A DNA stretch of 64,000 bases from Buddleja alternifolia (lineage: Eukaryota > Streptophyta > Magnoliopsida > Lamiales > Scrophulariaceae): positions 22,391,022-22,455,021 of the forward strand of contig CM033399.1 in assembly GCA_019426215.1 (NCBI GenBank). The letters are read 5' to 3'. Every line of letters begins with the position of its first letter. Position 1 is the stretch's first letter. The notes below the pieces were generated by a model, which was given only the letters and a program-made list of their open reading frames with translations, did not search any database and was not told where the DNA came from. Of this stretch, positions 1 through 12,096 are shown one piece after another. The position numbers and the translations under genes were made by a program.

Positions 1-1610
1 GTGGTTAAGATTTTCAGAAGTCTACCTAGTAGATTTTTGATGAAGACAACCGCAATGAGAGAATCTAATATGTTGGATCTTTTGAGTCCAGAAGACGCCT
101 TTTCAGAATTCAAGGCATTTGAGTTTGAGTTAAATTCAGCCAGTGATGTTGTGAGTAGTCCAGTAATTGAGTCTGGAGCACTCGTAGCATCAATCAAGGG
201 TAAATCGGGTAATAAGGTCAAAGGTTCAGATATCAGTGAGGATGAGGAACTAGCACTTCTAAATAGATTCAGAAAGTTCTTGAGATATGAAAAGAAAGGA
301 AACAGTCCTAAACATCAAGGACACAGTTCATATCAAGCGCCTGCTCCACTACATCAACCATTTCAAGCGCCTCAGTATTCTGTTCCTACATCCCAAGCGC
401 CTGTTTAGTACCAAGCATCTTCTCAAAATCTCTCAGCGCCAGTGGCCTCAAAACCACAAAATGCAAGATTAACAAATGAACAAAAGATGAAAACTAATCT
501 TTGTTATAACTGCAGGAAACCAGGGCACCAGGTAAATTTCCCTTATCCAAACATATCTAAGCCCTCAAGGCAGGATTACTTGGATAGAAACCAATTCAGG
601 AGTAACCTTCGTCAACAAGGTTTGCTAGCGGAATCAGAACAGACATCTGCACCTAAAGATTTGGAGTCTTCAGAAGAGACTAGTGATGATGATGAGCCAG
701 TGGATGACTCAGCGCTTATTTATCTCATGGCCAGAGATGATGAAGCGTCTCCTGAGGTAAACACTGAATTATCTCTTCCTCTTTCTTATGAAGAATTGCT
801 TGGCAAAGTCAGAGAATATTATAAAGATTGCCAAGATGCCGCCAAATTATACCAAAATCACTTTGATATTATTTCATCGCTCAAAAGTGAAAAAGTGACG
901 CTCAAAGCAGAGTTGCAAGTTCAGCAACAGTGCATTGAGAAAAACCAATCGCTTGAGAGTGAAATAATCCAGTTGAAAAGTGATCTTGATATGATAGTCA
1001 AGAGAGAAGCTGAGCTGATTGCTAGACTTGCTAAATCAGAATAGCTCGTCTCATCATTGTCTAACACGTCAAGAAAGCTAGACAATGTGACTAAGGTAAC
1101 AAGGTTATTTGGGGAAAAGGCCGGTTTAGGATGCAATAAATTTGGTAAACAACCAAACAAATCAAATGTTACGTCAAACAACAAAGGAAATGATATTTTC
1201 TTTGTTAAATAAGGTTCACAAAGACAAACGCTAAATGAACCAAGCGACAATGGTAAGAGGCCAAATGAGAAAGCCAAAGCTGATTCAGGCAAAGAAAAGG
1301 CGAGAGCGAATGATTCACAAAGAAAGGTTCATCCAAACGCTCAAAAGGCTAAAGATAAACCTAAACACTGTGAGTCAAGCGCTAAGCGTCCAGCATCAAA
1401 AGTGCACCCTAAGCCAGCGCTAAGGAAATACCAACGTCAATATCTTCAACGGTCTAGATCATATTATCGCTACTATGATGACTATGACTATGACTATGAT
1501 TATAATTACTATTATAATAGAGGATATTACTATACACCCAAACAGCACACACAACAAAATGTGAAACCCAAGAAGGCCAGTATTCCTACAATGAAGACTA
1601 GGTAAATATG
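1..1610 (+). pseudogene. gag: Sirevirus A gag remnant
   Basis: Three consecutive open stretches (about 1-408, 442-1044, 1402-1605) in different frames form the C-terminal part of a Sirevirus Gag, the nucleocapsid polyprotein. A zinc-knuckle start, CYNCRKPGH, is at about 502-528, but the last Cys of the CCHC motif is replaced (HQVNF), so nucleic-acid binding is probably lost. Residues around 780-1040 are rich in Glu, Lys and Gln and look like a coiled coil. A Tyr/Asp-rich tract (YRYYDDYDYDYDYNYYYN) lies at about 1455-1520. TAG at 406-408 and TAG at 1042-1044 interrupt the frame. The 1610-1706 segment joins to the protease without a clear start codon. Identification rests on position, zinc knuckle and order relative to pol. 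Confidence 0.8.
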
Positions 1611-1706
1611 GGTTCCTATAGTTCTAATTCAATCTAACAATGCTACTAATGGTAAAGGACCCAAGCAACAATGGGTACCTAAACAAAAATAAAACTTCCC
1701 TTTTGA

Positions 1707-4452
1707 TTGCAGGTACCTAGAGCTAAAGCCAATACATCTGTTTGGTACTTCGATAGTGGATCGTCAAGGCACATGACTGGTTCCAAAGATCTTCTGATCA
1801 ACTATCGAGCTGCCAATGGTCCTCAGGTTGTATTTGGTGACAACTCCAAAGGTAAAACCAAAGGTATAGGTACTGTGCATAGGGGGAACATCATCATAAG
1901 TGATGTTTATTATGTTGAGGGTCTAAAGCACAATTTATTGAGCATAAGTCAATTTTGTGATAAAGGCTTCGAAGTCATATTCTCAAGTGACTGTTGCTAT
2001 ATAAATGATGTTGACTAAGTCTACTAAATTGAAAGGTAAAAGAACAAACAATGTATATTTGGTAGATTGGGGTTCAACACTTGATAACAACCCAACTTGT
2101 TTTGTTGCTAAAAATGAATCTAAAACGGGTTGGTTATGGCATAGAAAAATGAATCACCTCAATTTTAAGACAATCTCTCAGCTTATAAATCTAAATCTTG
2201 TAGAGGGATTACCAAAAGGACCATTTCACAAGGATCGCCTATGTGACGCTTGTCAAATGGGCAAACAAGTCAAATCATTCTTCAAGAGAAAACCTCATCT
2301 ATCTACCTCTAGAATACTTGAACTACTTCACATGGATCTGTTTGGACCCGTTCAAACTATCAGTGTGAGTGGTAAAAAGTATACTTTGGTGATAGTGGAT
2401 GATTTCTCTCGATTCACTTGGGTAGAATTCCTTTCATCCAAAGATGAAACATGTGACAAGTTAAGAACGCTTATTCGGCAACTTCAAACATTGAAAAATC
2501 TTAAAGTTGCAAGAATAAGAAGCGATCACTGTACTGAGTTTACTAACAAGGTTGTTGAGAAGTTTTGTGCAGAGAATGGAATACATCATGAGTATTCAGC
2601 TCCCAGAACTCCCCAACAGAATGGTGTTGCTGAGCGCCGAAACAGAACGCTCAAGGAAGCCACTAGGACAATGTTAGCAGAGTCCAAGCTTGCTCCTAGG
2701 TTTTAGGCCGAAGCGATCAACACTGCTTGTTACACTCAAAACTGTTGCATGATCAACAAACAGCATGGGAAAACTCCATATGAACTATAGAAGGGACGTA
2801 AGCCAAATGTTTCATATTTTCACGTCTTTGGTTCTAAATGCTTTATCCATAATAATGGATCCCACAGCCTAAAGACATTTGATCCTAAAGCCTATGAGGG
2901 AATCTTTCTAGGCTAAGCCAAGAATGGAAAGAATTTTCGCATCCTGAATAAGATCAAATTGAAGGTTGAGGAATCTATTCATGTTGTTTTTGATGATGCT
3001 AACCAAGAACCGAGTAAGGTTAATATAAATGATGTAGGAGTTGAAGATCTATGTCATAAAGCGTCTAAGATTACCATTGATGATGAGAATGGCATTGTGA
3101 TAAGGAACAAGGCTAGCCTCGTTGCTCAAGTATATTGTCAAGAAGAGGGAATTGACTTTGATGAGACATATGCTCCTGTCGCCCGTCTTGAAGCGATTCG
3201 TATGTTTCTAGCGTATGCAGCGTTCAACAAATTTACAGTGTATCAAATGGACGTGAAGAGTGCTTTCCTGAATGGTAAACTCCAAGAAGAAGTATATGTG
3301 GAGCAACCACCGGGATTCATCAACAACCATGGTAAGGGTATGGTTTACAAGCTAGACAAAGCACTTTATGGGCTTAAGCAAGCACCCCGGGCATGGTATG
3401 ACACTCTCTCTATCTTTCTTATTGGTAAAGGCTTTTCAAAAGGCAGCGTTGATACAATGTTATTTAAAATTACCAATGATGAAGATATTCTCTTAGTCCA
3501 AATTTCTGTTGATGATATTATATTTGGTTCTACTAATAAGCGTCTGTGTGAGAAATTTTCGAAAATGATGCAAGAACAATTTGAAATGAGCATGATGGGT
3601 GAATTAACTTTCTTCTTAGGATTACAAGTTAAACAACTCCCTAATGGCATATTTATTAACCAAGCTAAATATACAAGAGATATGATTAAGAAATTTGGTA
3701 TGGAAAATGCATCATATTCAAAAATTCCAATGAGCCAAACGCTTAAGTTAGATAAAGATGAAAGTGGAAAGAATATTGATATCACTAATTATAGAGGTAT
3801 CATTGGATCACTTCTTTATCTTACTGCTAGTAGACCTAATATTATGTTTTCGGTATGCATGTGTGCACGGTTTCAAGCCGATCCTAAAGAGTGACACTTA
3901 ATTGCTGCCAAAAAGATCTTTAAATACCTAAAAGGCACACAAAATGTGGGCTTATGGTATCCTAGGGACTCTCCTTTTGAACTAATTGATTACTCAGATG
4001 CAGATTTTGCAAGCTGTAAAATAGATCGTAAGAGTACTAGTGGTACATGTCAATTTCTGGGTGAAAGGTTAGTTTCATGGCATAGTAAGAAACAACAATC
4101 CATAGCTACCTCTACTGCCAAAGATGAGTATGTAGCTGCAGGAAGTTGTTGTGCACAAGTGTTATGGATGAGGCAACAACTTAGAGATTATGGTATAATC
4201 CTAGCTCTAACCCCCATTCATTGTGATAACCAAAGCGCTCTAACTATGACCCAAAATCCTGTCCTTCATTCTAGAACAAAACACATTCACATTCGCTACC
4301 ATGTCTTGCGTGACCATGTTCAAAAGAAAGATATCTCCATGCATTTCATTGGAACTGACAAACAATTGGCAGATATCTTCACCAAAGCGCTCAACGAACA
4401 ACATTTTCTCACTTTGAGAAGTGAATTAGGTATGATTGATTTAAACGCTTAA
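1707..4452 (+). pseudogene. pol: Sirevirus A pol (protease-integrase-RT-RNase H), disrupted
   Basis: Domains in order: aspartic protease with WYFDSGSSRH near 1743; GAG-pre-integrase zinc region (HRKMNHLNF near 2140, C-x2-C near 2243); integrase core with D in HMDLFG (~2329), D in RSDH (~2521) and E in NGVAERR (~2625); RT with [10 protein letters not shown] (~3250) and the catalytic box written SVDD (~3505) where the family has YVDD; RNase H with DYSDADFA (~3985) and HCDNQSA (~4222). In-frame stops occur at 2704-2706, about 2790, about 2914 and about 3892. The segment joining integrase to RT (about 2990-3110) is short and lacks the usual N-terminal RT part, indicating an internal deletion. RNase H stays open to its natural stop at 4450. 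Typical Ty1/copia domain order; copia assignment is certain. Confidence 0.93.
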
Positions 4453-5285
4453 TCATTATGCATCATTTTTTATTAGACAAATGATTTAGGGGGAATCCAC
4501 TTTATTTATGTCCAAAAGTTTTTTGAAAAGTTGTTTAAGGAATCAAACTTAAGGGGAACCTTAAAATTGTACTTGAAACATATTCCAAGCGTCAATGATC
4601 AAAAACTTTCATATGCATGATCATCAACGCTCAGAATTATTTATGCCAAATGTGTTGACGCTAAAGTATAAAAGTATCTTGATTTCAAGTGTCAACATAA
4701 ATTTAACAACGATGGTATCTGTTAAGTGTTGAACATATCCGACTCAACACTTAATATAAAATTATTTATAAAACTCATGCATAAGTTTTACAAGCTTCTT
4801 GAAGTAGTGGATAGATTCAACAGTCTATGTTGTAATCTATCTACAAGCTTCCATCACATCAAACTGGCGGAAAATCAAAACTTTTCAAAATGGCGGTTCA
4901 GAAATAGCACGTGTCTATGTACGTGTCAGTGTATAATTAGACGCGTGTACTACACTCTGAAAATCCCAAACGTTTTTCAAAATTTAACTCTCAGATGTCA
5001 AATCATTATATGTGGGAGTTACCAAATGTAACTTCTCTCTCTTACACAAAACTCGTGTCCGCAGTTAATATTTTCATGGCTGAGATTCAAAATCAACAGA
5101 AAGTCTTTACACGTGTCTAAATCCTACAAAGACTAGCAAACACAAGTTTCAAAATTTTTCTTCTGTGTCATTTAAAACACAATTTTTGCAGAAAATTATT
5201 TACTTTACTCTCTGCAAATTTTACTCTCTTTCTCTCTCTCTTTCAAAGCAAAAGAAAACATCTCAGTTCATCTCTTTCACTGAAA
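4453..5285 (+). other. Non-coding spacer between pol and env-like ORF of Sirevirus A
   Basis: No supported coding sequence. Just after the pol stop are two purine-rich PPT-like blocks, TTTAGGGGGAA (about 4485) and TTAAGGGGAACC (about 4549). They resemble the extra polypurine tracts reported as characteristic of Sireviruses. The 5200-5280 segment is rich in CT (CTCTCTTTCTCTCTCTC) and could be a leader for the env-like ORF, whose ATG is at 5286. Confidence 0.55.
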
Positions 5286-8200
5286 ATGGCACCAAAGAAA
5301 TCTGCTTCTACTTTGGCCAAGCCTATCATCATGGTGACTGAAGGCTTTGTTGTCGATTGGAGATTCTGTATGAACAACCTCAGATCAACCTAACTGATAT
5401 GATGGACATGGTAACCAAGGCTGGGCTCAAAACTTTCGTTACTAAGTATTCCTGTCTGTTTCCAACGGAAGTCGACATCTTCTGGAAAGCCGCTAAACTC
5501 TCTGCAGACAAGAAGTCTATCTCTTGTCTCATCCCTATGTCCAAGAAGGAGCCACCAAAGGAATTTGTTTTGTCTGCTGCTTCCATTGCCAAGAACTTCA
5601 ATCTCCCAAATGAGGGTGAGGCATTGGATTGCGTCACTTTGAATCAAATCAAAGAAGCATGGACAACCATGAGTGCTTATGAAGGTGTAGCCTACAAACA
5701 ACACTTTGAGAAGAAAGATCTGGTATCCAAATACCGACTGTTGGCTGACTTCTAAAGCAAGATTATAGAATGCAGAGTGGGTACCTTTGATTAGGTGAAC
5801 CCAGTGAAATTTCAGATGATGACGTCGATACTCCTCAATCTTAAGATAAACTGGAGTGAGTATGTATTTGGAAGGTTTAGAGACTGCTTAAGCGCCCAAA
5901 ATAAACCTTATGGGCTCATTTTGAGCGATCTATTGTGTCAATCAGACTGTGTCTACTTATCTGGTCAACCATTGAACAAGACCAAGATGCTGAGAAAAAG
6001 GATTCTAAACAATCTGTTCAACCCTCCCAAGGTTGGTGGTGCTGCTAGACCACTCTCTGAGCGTCTGGAAGTACGCGAAGCGTCAGATGAAGAAGCTGAG
6101 CGTCCAGTTCCAGAAGAAGCCGTGAAGCATCCGGCTACAACAAAGAAGAGGGATCCTAGAAAGCCCAAGGCTCAAGTCATTCCTTCTCCTCAAAAGAATG
6201 ATGAGGACACTGATGAGGATGCAGAGGACAAGATTCCTCTCATTAGGCGTAGGAAGCTGGAAGGAATTATTAAACAAATATACTTTGAGGAATCATCTAC
6301 CGCCCCTCCCGCTCCAACGCTCAAACCCATTGAAGGAGTTAATGTAAAGAAAATCTTTAAGCGTACCAGGACAAGCATGCGTCAAGCTGCTCCTGTACCT
6401 GAGAAGCCTAAGACTGTTGAGCCAAGCGCTCAAGTTGCTATTGAGCCAAGCGCTCACGTTGCTGTTGAGACAAGTTCTCAGGGTAAGCTTATTTCTTCCC
6501 ACGGCATTTCTTTTCCTACAACTGTAGAAGATCCTGCTCTTATAGAGGATAGTTCTTATGTTACAGCTTTAGTTCCAGCTACTGCTGAAGCATCAACAAA
6601 CGTCCATCTAGATGTTGAGATGACAGAAGTTGTGGCCATTGCCAAAGATGTTGCTGCAGCTGCTGCTACACTTGAAGTAGAACAACCTGCTCCTCAAACG
6701 ATTCCAGAGTCAATTAATGTTCCGGCTATAACAGAGGCACGCTCAGAAGGTCAGAGCGTTGCTGAAGACGTTACAAAGCCAAGGCACTTCTTCAAGCTGG
6801 ACCCACTGAAGACGATTGATCATTTAATCAATTTTATGCCCCCAGCGCTCGAAGAAGACTTCATTCCGGCGGGATATAATGAAGAAAGATACATTAATGC
6901 TGAGAATGAGGTAGCCTCGCTAATTGACATTGATAATCAGATCAGAGATATAGTGTTCCACACCGAGCTGACAGAAATTGAGAGGAAGTACTATCTAGCC
7001 CTTCAACTTGGTAAATCTCCTGGTCAGATACCATCTTCTCTTATTCTTCAACAAGACAGATAAGGCGTAAGAACTCATAGGTGTGATGTGGATCTCGCCT
7101 ACTACCTAGATTATGGGCACAGTAAGTCTACTGGTTTTGCTCTGAGAGACCACAACATCAGAGTATATGATCCTTTTCGCCCAGAGTTTCTCAACCCTTC
7201 AGAGGAAGTTTTGAACAGAGAAGGTTACACACATTATCCTCTTATAGCAAACAGTGATGAGAACAAGAATTCTGTCAATCTTTTTTGACTATGGAAGAAT
7301 AAAGGAATTCATGATGGTGAGCGTCTCGAATCTCTAACGAATTTGATCCAGACTGAAGCTGATGAATATTTTGATAGTGTCTGGAATGCTAACTATCAAA
7401 CTGATAGATATCGCTTTGAGTTTATCAGAGATATTCATCATGAAAGCATTCAAGCTATGGTTAATGCTGGCACAGACTACTGCATGGCCGAAGTCAACTG
7501 GGTTGAAGCGTATGTGGGTCATAGATATACGTTCACAGAATTAGTTCAAGCTCCCCATCTATTTGACATAGGCATGCATGACAAGAAGCGTCAGTTTTCC
7601 AGGTATTGTCTTAAGAAGCGTCAATTGAGAGTTGGACCTGTTCTCAAGCTCCCACTAATTCGACATCAAATTGAGCAGTGTTTGCGTCAAGAACTTCACA
7701 GACTGTCCATTACTCCTCTTCACTTCAACGCTAATACATCAACCAGTGGCAGTACTTCAATATCGTGCTTGAATTTTGCTCCAAGCCATTACGATGACAA
7801 CTTCAACATGATGGTGAAGATTTTGTCTCCCGTATCTCTTTTCGACAGAATCTTCACTGCAAATCTCAGAAGCTGGAATGACTCCCTAATCTACCCCTTT
7901 CGAGGATATCCCTTGCTCCCGTCTATTCGCAAAGAGGTACTCAGTCACTATGAGTTTGTCCTCTCATTGCTGGAAAGAAATCAGGGACTGGCTCAAGCTA
8001 TCTATCCTTATCTGGAAGAGTACTATAATTCGTATGTTCCTGAATCTCAACGTCTTCAAAGTCTTCCAACAGACAGGTTGATTGGATTTTCCAAGAATTA
8101 CTGCCAGATGCGATTTTCTCTATCTACCAAGCGCCGTCCAAAATCTTTCCAAATCATGTGCTGGATATCATTGGTCCAATGTACATCAGGGCCATAGATA

Positions 8201-9471
8201 GTCCTCTGCGCACATTCATTCAAGGGACCTGCATCTCTCGTTCCAAGCTGACTCAACTACTGGAAGCTGCTTTAGATTCTTATGCTACTCTCACTTCGTG
8301 GAACTTCCAATTTGATGACTTTCGTCCAGCGGAGTCAGTGATTGAGGAAGCGCCTGCTAAGTTAGTAGAAGCGTCTGCACCTTGCGAAGTTGAAAATATT
8401 CCAGCGTCTGCTGACGAACCCGTTCAAGCGTCTCAACCAGAGGATACTCCTGACACTCCTGAACTTGTTATTGCTGATACTGCTGAGGATCTTCAAACTG
8501 ATGTACGAGGTACAATTTTTGATCCTGCATATCAAGCTCCCCTTGACTCACTCAAGCATACATCCAAATTCAAGCGACCGGCTCCTCAGGCTGCTCTATC
8601 GGATGTGGGTCAAGCGTTTGGACCTTTGCTGAAATCTGTCATAGAGGAGATGAGCAATCAAGCTACTCAGAATGAAGAATCACTCCACTGGATTAAGACA
8701 GATCTGGCATAGATTGAGTCTCAAATCATGAACGCTCAAATCGGTCATATGAAAGGTTCTGCGCAAGCGGCTGTGGATGAGTGTCGTAGAGACTTTCAAG
8801 AGATGAATGATGCTACCAACGCTAAGCTTCTAGCAATGCACGAATACTTCGATAAGCATTTTAATGATGTTACAGCTTCATTATCTCAGATTGCCTCTCA
8901 AGTTAATCTACTCACAAAACATTTTCTGAAGGCTGATGATGGCAATAAGGGGGAAGAGAAAAGAACAAGAGAAAAGAAAAGAGCCTTTAGTTCAAGAGCT
9001 CAAGATCCTCGGCCGAAGCATCAACAATTATCTACTCTCTCTGCGTCAAGACTCCCATCTTGGATACCTGCTTATGGAGTAAGTGATTCTGCTGGAATGC
9101 CTAGTAGAACGCTAAGAGAACCTCCACTAGCACTATATCCAAATCTACCAATACCTTCTAGAGCACGCCTTGAACAGTTTGGCCTTCGTCTTCAAAGAGC
9201 ATCTATTCCAGAACCTACAGATCCAAGAATCTTAGCTGAAGAGAGGCAGTTGACTGACTTCAATCGAGCTCTCCAAATTTGCTTAAGGTATATGGGTATT
9301 GGCCTGACTGAATGGGAAAGACACTTTGTAGCTTTCAAGAAGAGACAAAAGGAAGAAAATAAGCTCATAATCAGCAAAGATCATGAAGCCATGATAACTT
9401 TGGAAGATAGCCTAACTGAAGCTATTCGAGCTGAAATGCCCAAGCGTTACATAGTTAGACCAAGTTGTTAA
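5286..9471 (+). pseudogene. Env-like third ORF of Sirevirus A, frameshifted
   Basis: A ~1.4-kb-codon region of unknown function sits between pol and the 3' LTR, the position of the env-like ORF in Sireviruses. The probable start is ATG at 5286 (MAPKKSASTL); the frame shifts within about 36 codons and continues from 5357. Open blocks are 5357-5755, 5795-7063, 7088-7288, 7343-8197, 8158-8712 and 8728-9471. The first ~220 residues look globular. A Pro/Glu/Ala/Lys-rich low-complexity segment follows (6060-6780). A second globular part lies at 6790-8300. An Ala/Gln-rich, probably coiled-coil tail ends before TAA at 9469-9471. I see no clear signal peptide or transmembrane helix, so 'envelope' is positional only. 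It is homologous to the element-B region at 11258-13735, for example LILSDLLCQS against IILSHVLSAS. Confidence 0.75.
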
Positions 9472-9679
9472 GGCTTCTTGATTTGCATTATCTATATTCT
9501 TGTCTCTTATATAATTTTTTGTTAAGTTGTAAAATGCTTGTAATCATTGCCATATATAAAATGCATTTTTCAGCTGAAACAACTCGTTGAAGCATAACTA
9601 ACCTTATCTAACCGAAGCTAATTTTTATTTTGGCTGTGTAACTCTTGAACTATAAAAAAATAAGTATTGCCATCATCAA
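9472..9679 (+). other. 3' untranslated segment before PPT of Sirevirus A
   Basis: AT-rich, without ORFs. It separates the env-like stop from the polypurine tract. Confidence 0.6.
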
Positions 9680-9691
9680 AAAGGGGGAAAT
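9680..9691 (+). promoter_or_regulatory. Polypurine tract of Sirevirus A
   Basis: AAAGGGGGAAAT lies directly before the LTR start TGTTAGG. Polypurine tracts prime plus-strand DNA synthesis. Position against the LTR edge supports it. Confidence 0.85.
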
Positions 9692-11257
9692 TGTTAGGAA
9701 TTTCATGTTAGATGTTTTGATGATGACAATTAGGAGTTTACGTTAGACCCGAAAGTATGAAAGTTTGATTTTAATAGAAATCATGTATAGGTTTTGAAGC
9801 GTTAGATTTGTAATAGGCTTTATAGGCTTCGTTCTGTTTTATTCTAGATTGTTAGGTTAAGAAGTCTTAGACTAAGCGTCTGATGAATTCTGAGTGAGCT
9901 TGTCAGTAGTTAAGTTTGAAGACTCAAGCGCCTGAAGTCGGAATGAAGATGAAGTTTTCAAGCGTCTAAATATCCAGCTATATCAAGCGTTACCTTTTAG
10001 GCAGAAGCAAATTCAAGAATGGATAAGCGTCTATCAATGATGGATTTCACCTGAATTTATTTCCAAGTCCAAAAAGAGTTTAATGCAAATATTCTCGGTA
10101 CATTAAATGCCAACGGGCATTTAATTCAAATACATTAAATGCTGATAAGAGCATTAAATGTGATAAGCACTTTCAGACGTACGGAGAAGCCACCCTATTG
10201 GATTGTCAACTTTTCACAGACTACAGCACCAACTTTTGTGTAGCAGATTTTCAGGAAAAAGGACAAAAATTGTTCACTCGCGGGAGTGAGAGACACGCGC
10301 CTGTGCATGTGTCAAACGGACACTTTTTCCAAGAATGTCTATAAATAGGACTTCAACAACAAGCCAAAAACATCGATCAATTCCTAGCCAAATTGCTGTT
10401 GCATTGAAGTCTCATTCATTAAACTCTCAGAAAAGCCAGAATATTCAAGCAAACATTCTCCTTGCTTTTCTTCAATTCCTGAGACAGTCAACCATATCTC
10501 AAACATTCTTTTCGAAGAAACCACATTACTATTGAGATATTTCCAATTGTTTGAACTTCATCAAAATGAAACAAACCGTTTAGAAAACCCCATCCAAGCC
10601 TCGCGATCTGTGTGAAGTCGAAGTTGAATACTTGCATTATTTCTGGGTGAAAGAAGCAAGGGGATTGAAGTGATTTGGAACAGAAATCTGTGTGATCAAG
10701 GAGCTCAAGTCATCGACATCTATCTCTCCCTAATTTGTAGAAGTTTCTGTGTGATTCTTTGAGAACCATCTTAGTGGATTGCCTCCAAGTGTTCAAGGAG
10801 AAGAAGGACGTAGTTGGGATTACACCACCCAACGAACCTTACAAATATTGTATCATTTACTTTACAGTCAATTCTCTTATTTACCATATCATTGCATAAA
10901 TTGATTAAGTAAAACACAATCAAACGCTAAGCAACTAAGAAACAACTTGTGATGCTAAAGATTTCAAAAAGAGAAAACTCTAAAATTATTCCGCTGTGCT
11001 AACACTGATTAAAGAACTGAACGCTTAAACCTACTTGGTTAAAGTATTCAAATCTTAAAATCTAAGTTAACTTTCTAAAATAGTCTTCATTAGACGCTTA
11101 GCCTAAGCGTCTATATTTCAAGTAAACGCTCAGTCAAGCGTCTACATTTCAAGAGTCCAAAACCTTTTTAATATGAAACGTTTTGAAGTCGAAAAAGACT
11201 TCAAGGTCTATTCAACCCCACCTTCTAGACCCTTTCGTATGCCACTTGGGACCAACA
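9692..11257 (+). repeat. 3' LTR of Sirevirus A (1566 bp)
   Basis: Starts TGTTAGGAATTTC after the polypurine tract and ends ...TTGGGACCAACA. A TATA box (CTATAAATAGG, about 10339-10349) marks the likely U3/R promoter. The end region (TTCAACCCCACCTTCTAGACC...) is shared with the partial LTR of element B at 14549-14602, with differences. The LTR is rich in AAGCGTC/GACGCTT words, as is the body. The 5' partner LTR is outside the window, so insertion age cannot be estimated here. Confidence 0.88.
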
Positions 11258-11831
11258 ATTATTTTGAGTCATGTTTTAAGTGCTAGTGGTTTCATCAACA
11301 CCACTAGAAAGAAAGTTCGAGCGCTTAAGTTCGATGGGAAATGATTGGAGAATCGCTAAAACCCAGGCGCAGGGGTGGTGCAGCGGTTCCCAAGGAAAAG
11401 CGATGATGAAGATCAAGTGACATCGTCTTCATCATCTTCCTCAGAAGAGGCAGTGGTGGTCAAGCGACCTAAAAGAAAACTCACTCTGAAAGTCGCTGAG
11501 CCATCAAAGCCAGCGAAGAAGCAAAAGAAGAAGTCGAAGCCGAAGCCCAAGAAGAAACAAAAGTCTCCCTCTCCTTCTCCCAAATCACCCTCTCCTCCTC
11601 CAACGTTTATCGTCTCTCCAGAAGAAGAAGATGCAGAAGAAATAAAGGTACCGCTAGCCCGCAGGCGTACTCCTTTATCGACTCCAGCTGCATTGACAAG
11701 CTCTCCAGTCGAGCCAGCGCTTGAAGACCCAGCGAGTGTTCCTTCTATTTCTTCGGACGCTATTCCTGAATCTATACCAGAGCCTGAAGCTGCTCCTGGA
11801 GCTCTCTCAACAGAGCTTGGTGATTATCAGG

Positions 11832-12006
11832 GTAAGTACTTGTCCTAGACAATGTATTTTATCCTTTCCTATGTTTTTCTTTTAACACTAGGATAAAATT
11901 GCTCTTTCAGCGTTTAGCGAATATAGAATCCAGCATACTCTGAATATATTATAAGGATTCAAAATTCCTATTCAAGCTGTTCCCCTCACTTTTTTCCTCG
12001 ATTAAG
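11832..12006 (+). other. Candidate intron 1 in Sirevirus B env-like gene
   Basis: Donor CAGG|GTAAGT at 11832 and acceptor ending TTAAG at 12006 after a pyrimidine-rich run (CACTTTTTTCCTCGATTAAG). The intron has in-frame stops. Splicing joins GDYQ to a D codon (phase 1) and opens the 90-nt exon 12007-12096 without stops. Alternative acceptors exist (CTCTTTCAG near 11911). Confidence 0.5.
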
Positions 12007-12096
12007 ATCCTGAAAAAGTGATCCCGGAGCCTGAGGAACCTATACAAATCGTTAAAACCGATCAAGCGACTGAAACAGTCGATGAACCTCCTCAGG

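Larger units (their letters stand above)
1..11257 (+). mobile_element. Sirevirus-type Ty1/copia retrotransposon A (5' end outside window)
   Basis: The order gag, protease, integrase, reverse transcriptase, RNase H, then an ~830-bp spacer, a long extra ORF and a polypurine tract before a 1.57-kb LTR is the layout of env-like-carrying Sireviruses (Ty1/copia). The 5' LTR, primer site and start of gag lie upstream of the window. The 3' LTR ends with the Sirevirus-like ...GGGACCAACA at 11257. Coding regions carry several stops and frameshifts, so the copy is dead. The sequence right of the LTR aligns in protein with the middle of this element's own env-like ORF. Element A is therefore inserted into a related element B. 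The bases after the LTR (ATTAT, 11258-11262) are the candidate right target duplication; the left one cannot be seen. Confidence 0.9.

Noticed and set aside
6483..6527. Possible intron in the env-like ORF of Sirevirus A
   Set aside because: CAGG|GTAAG and a later AG exist and phase matches, but the segment is only 45 nt, a multiple of three and free of stops. It is too short for a normal plant intron and may be a shrunken remnant or plain coding.
11258..11275. Degenerate copia primer site after Sirevirus A LTR, implying a tandem element
   Set aside because: The sequence aligns better, in protein, with the env-like ORF, so nesting explains it.
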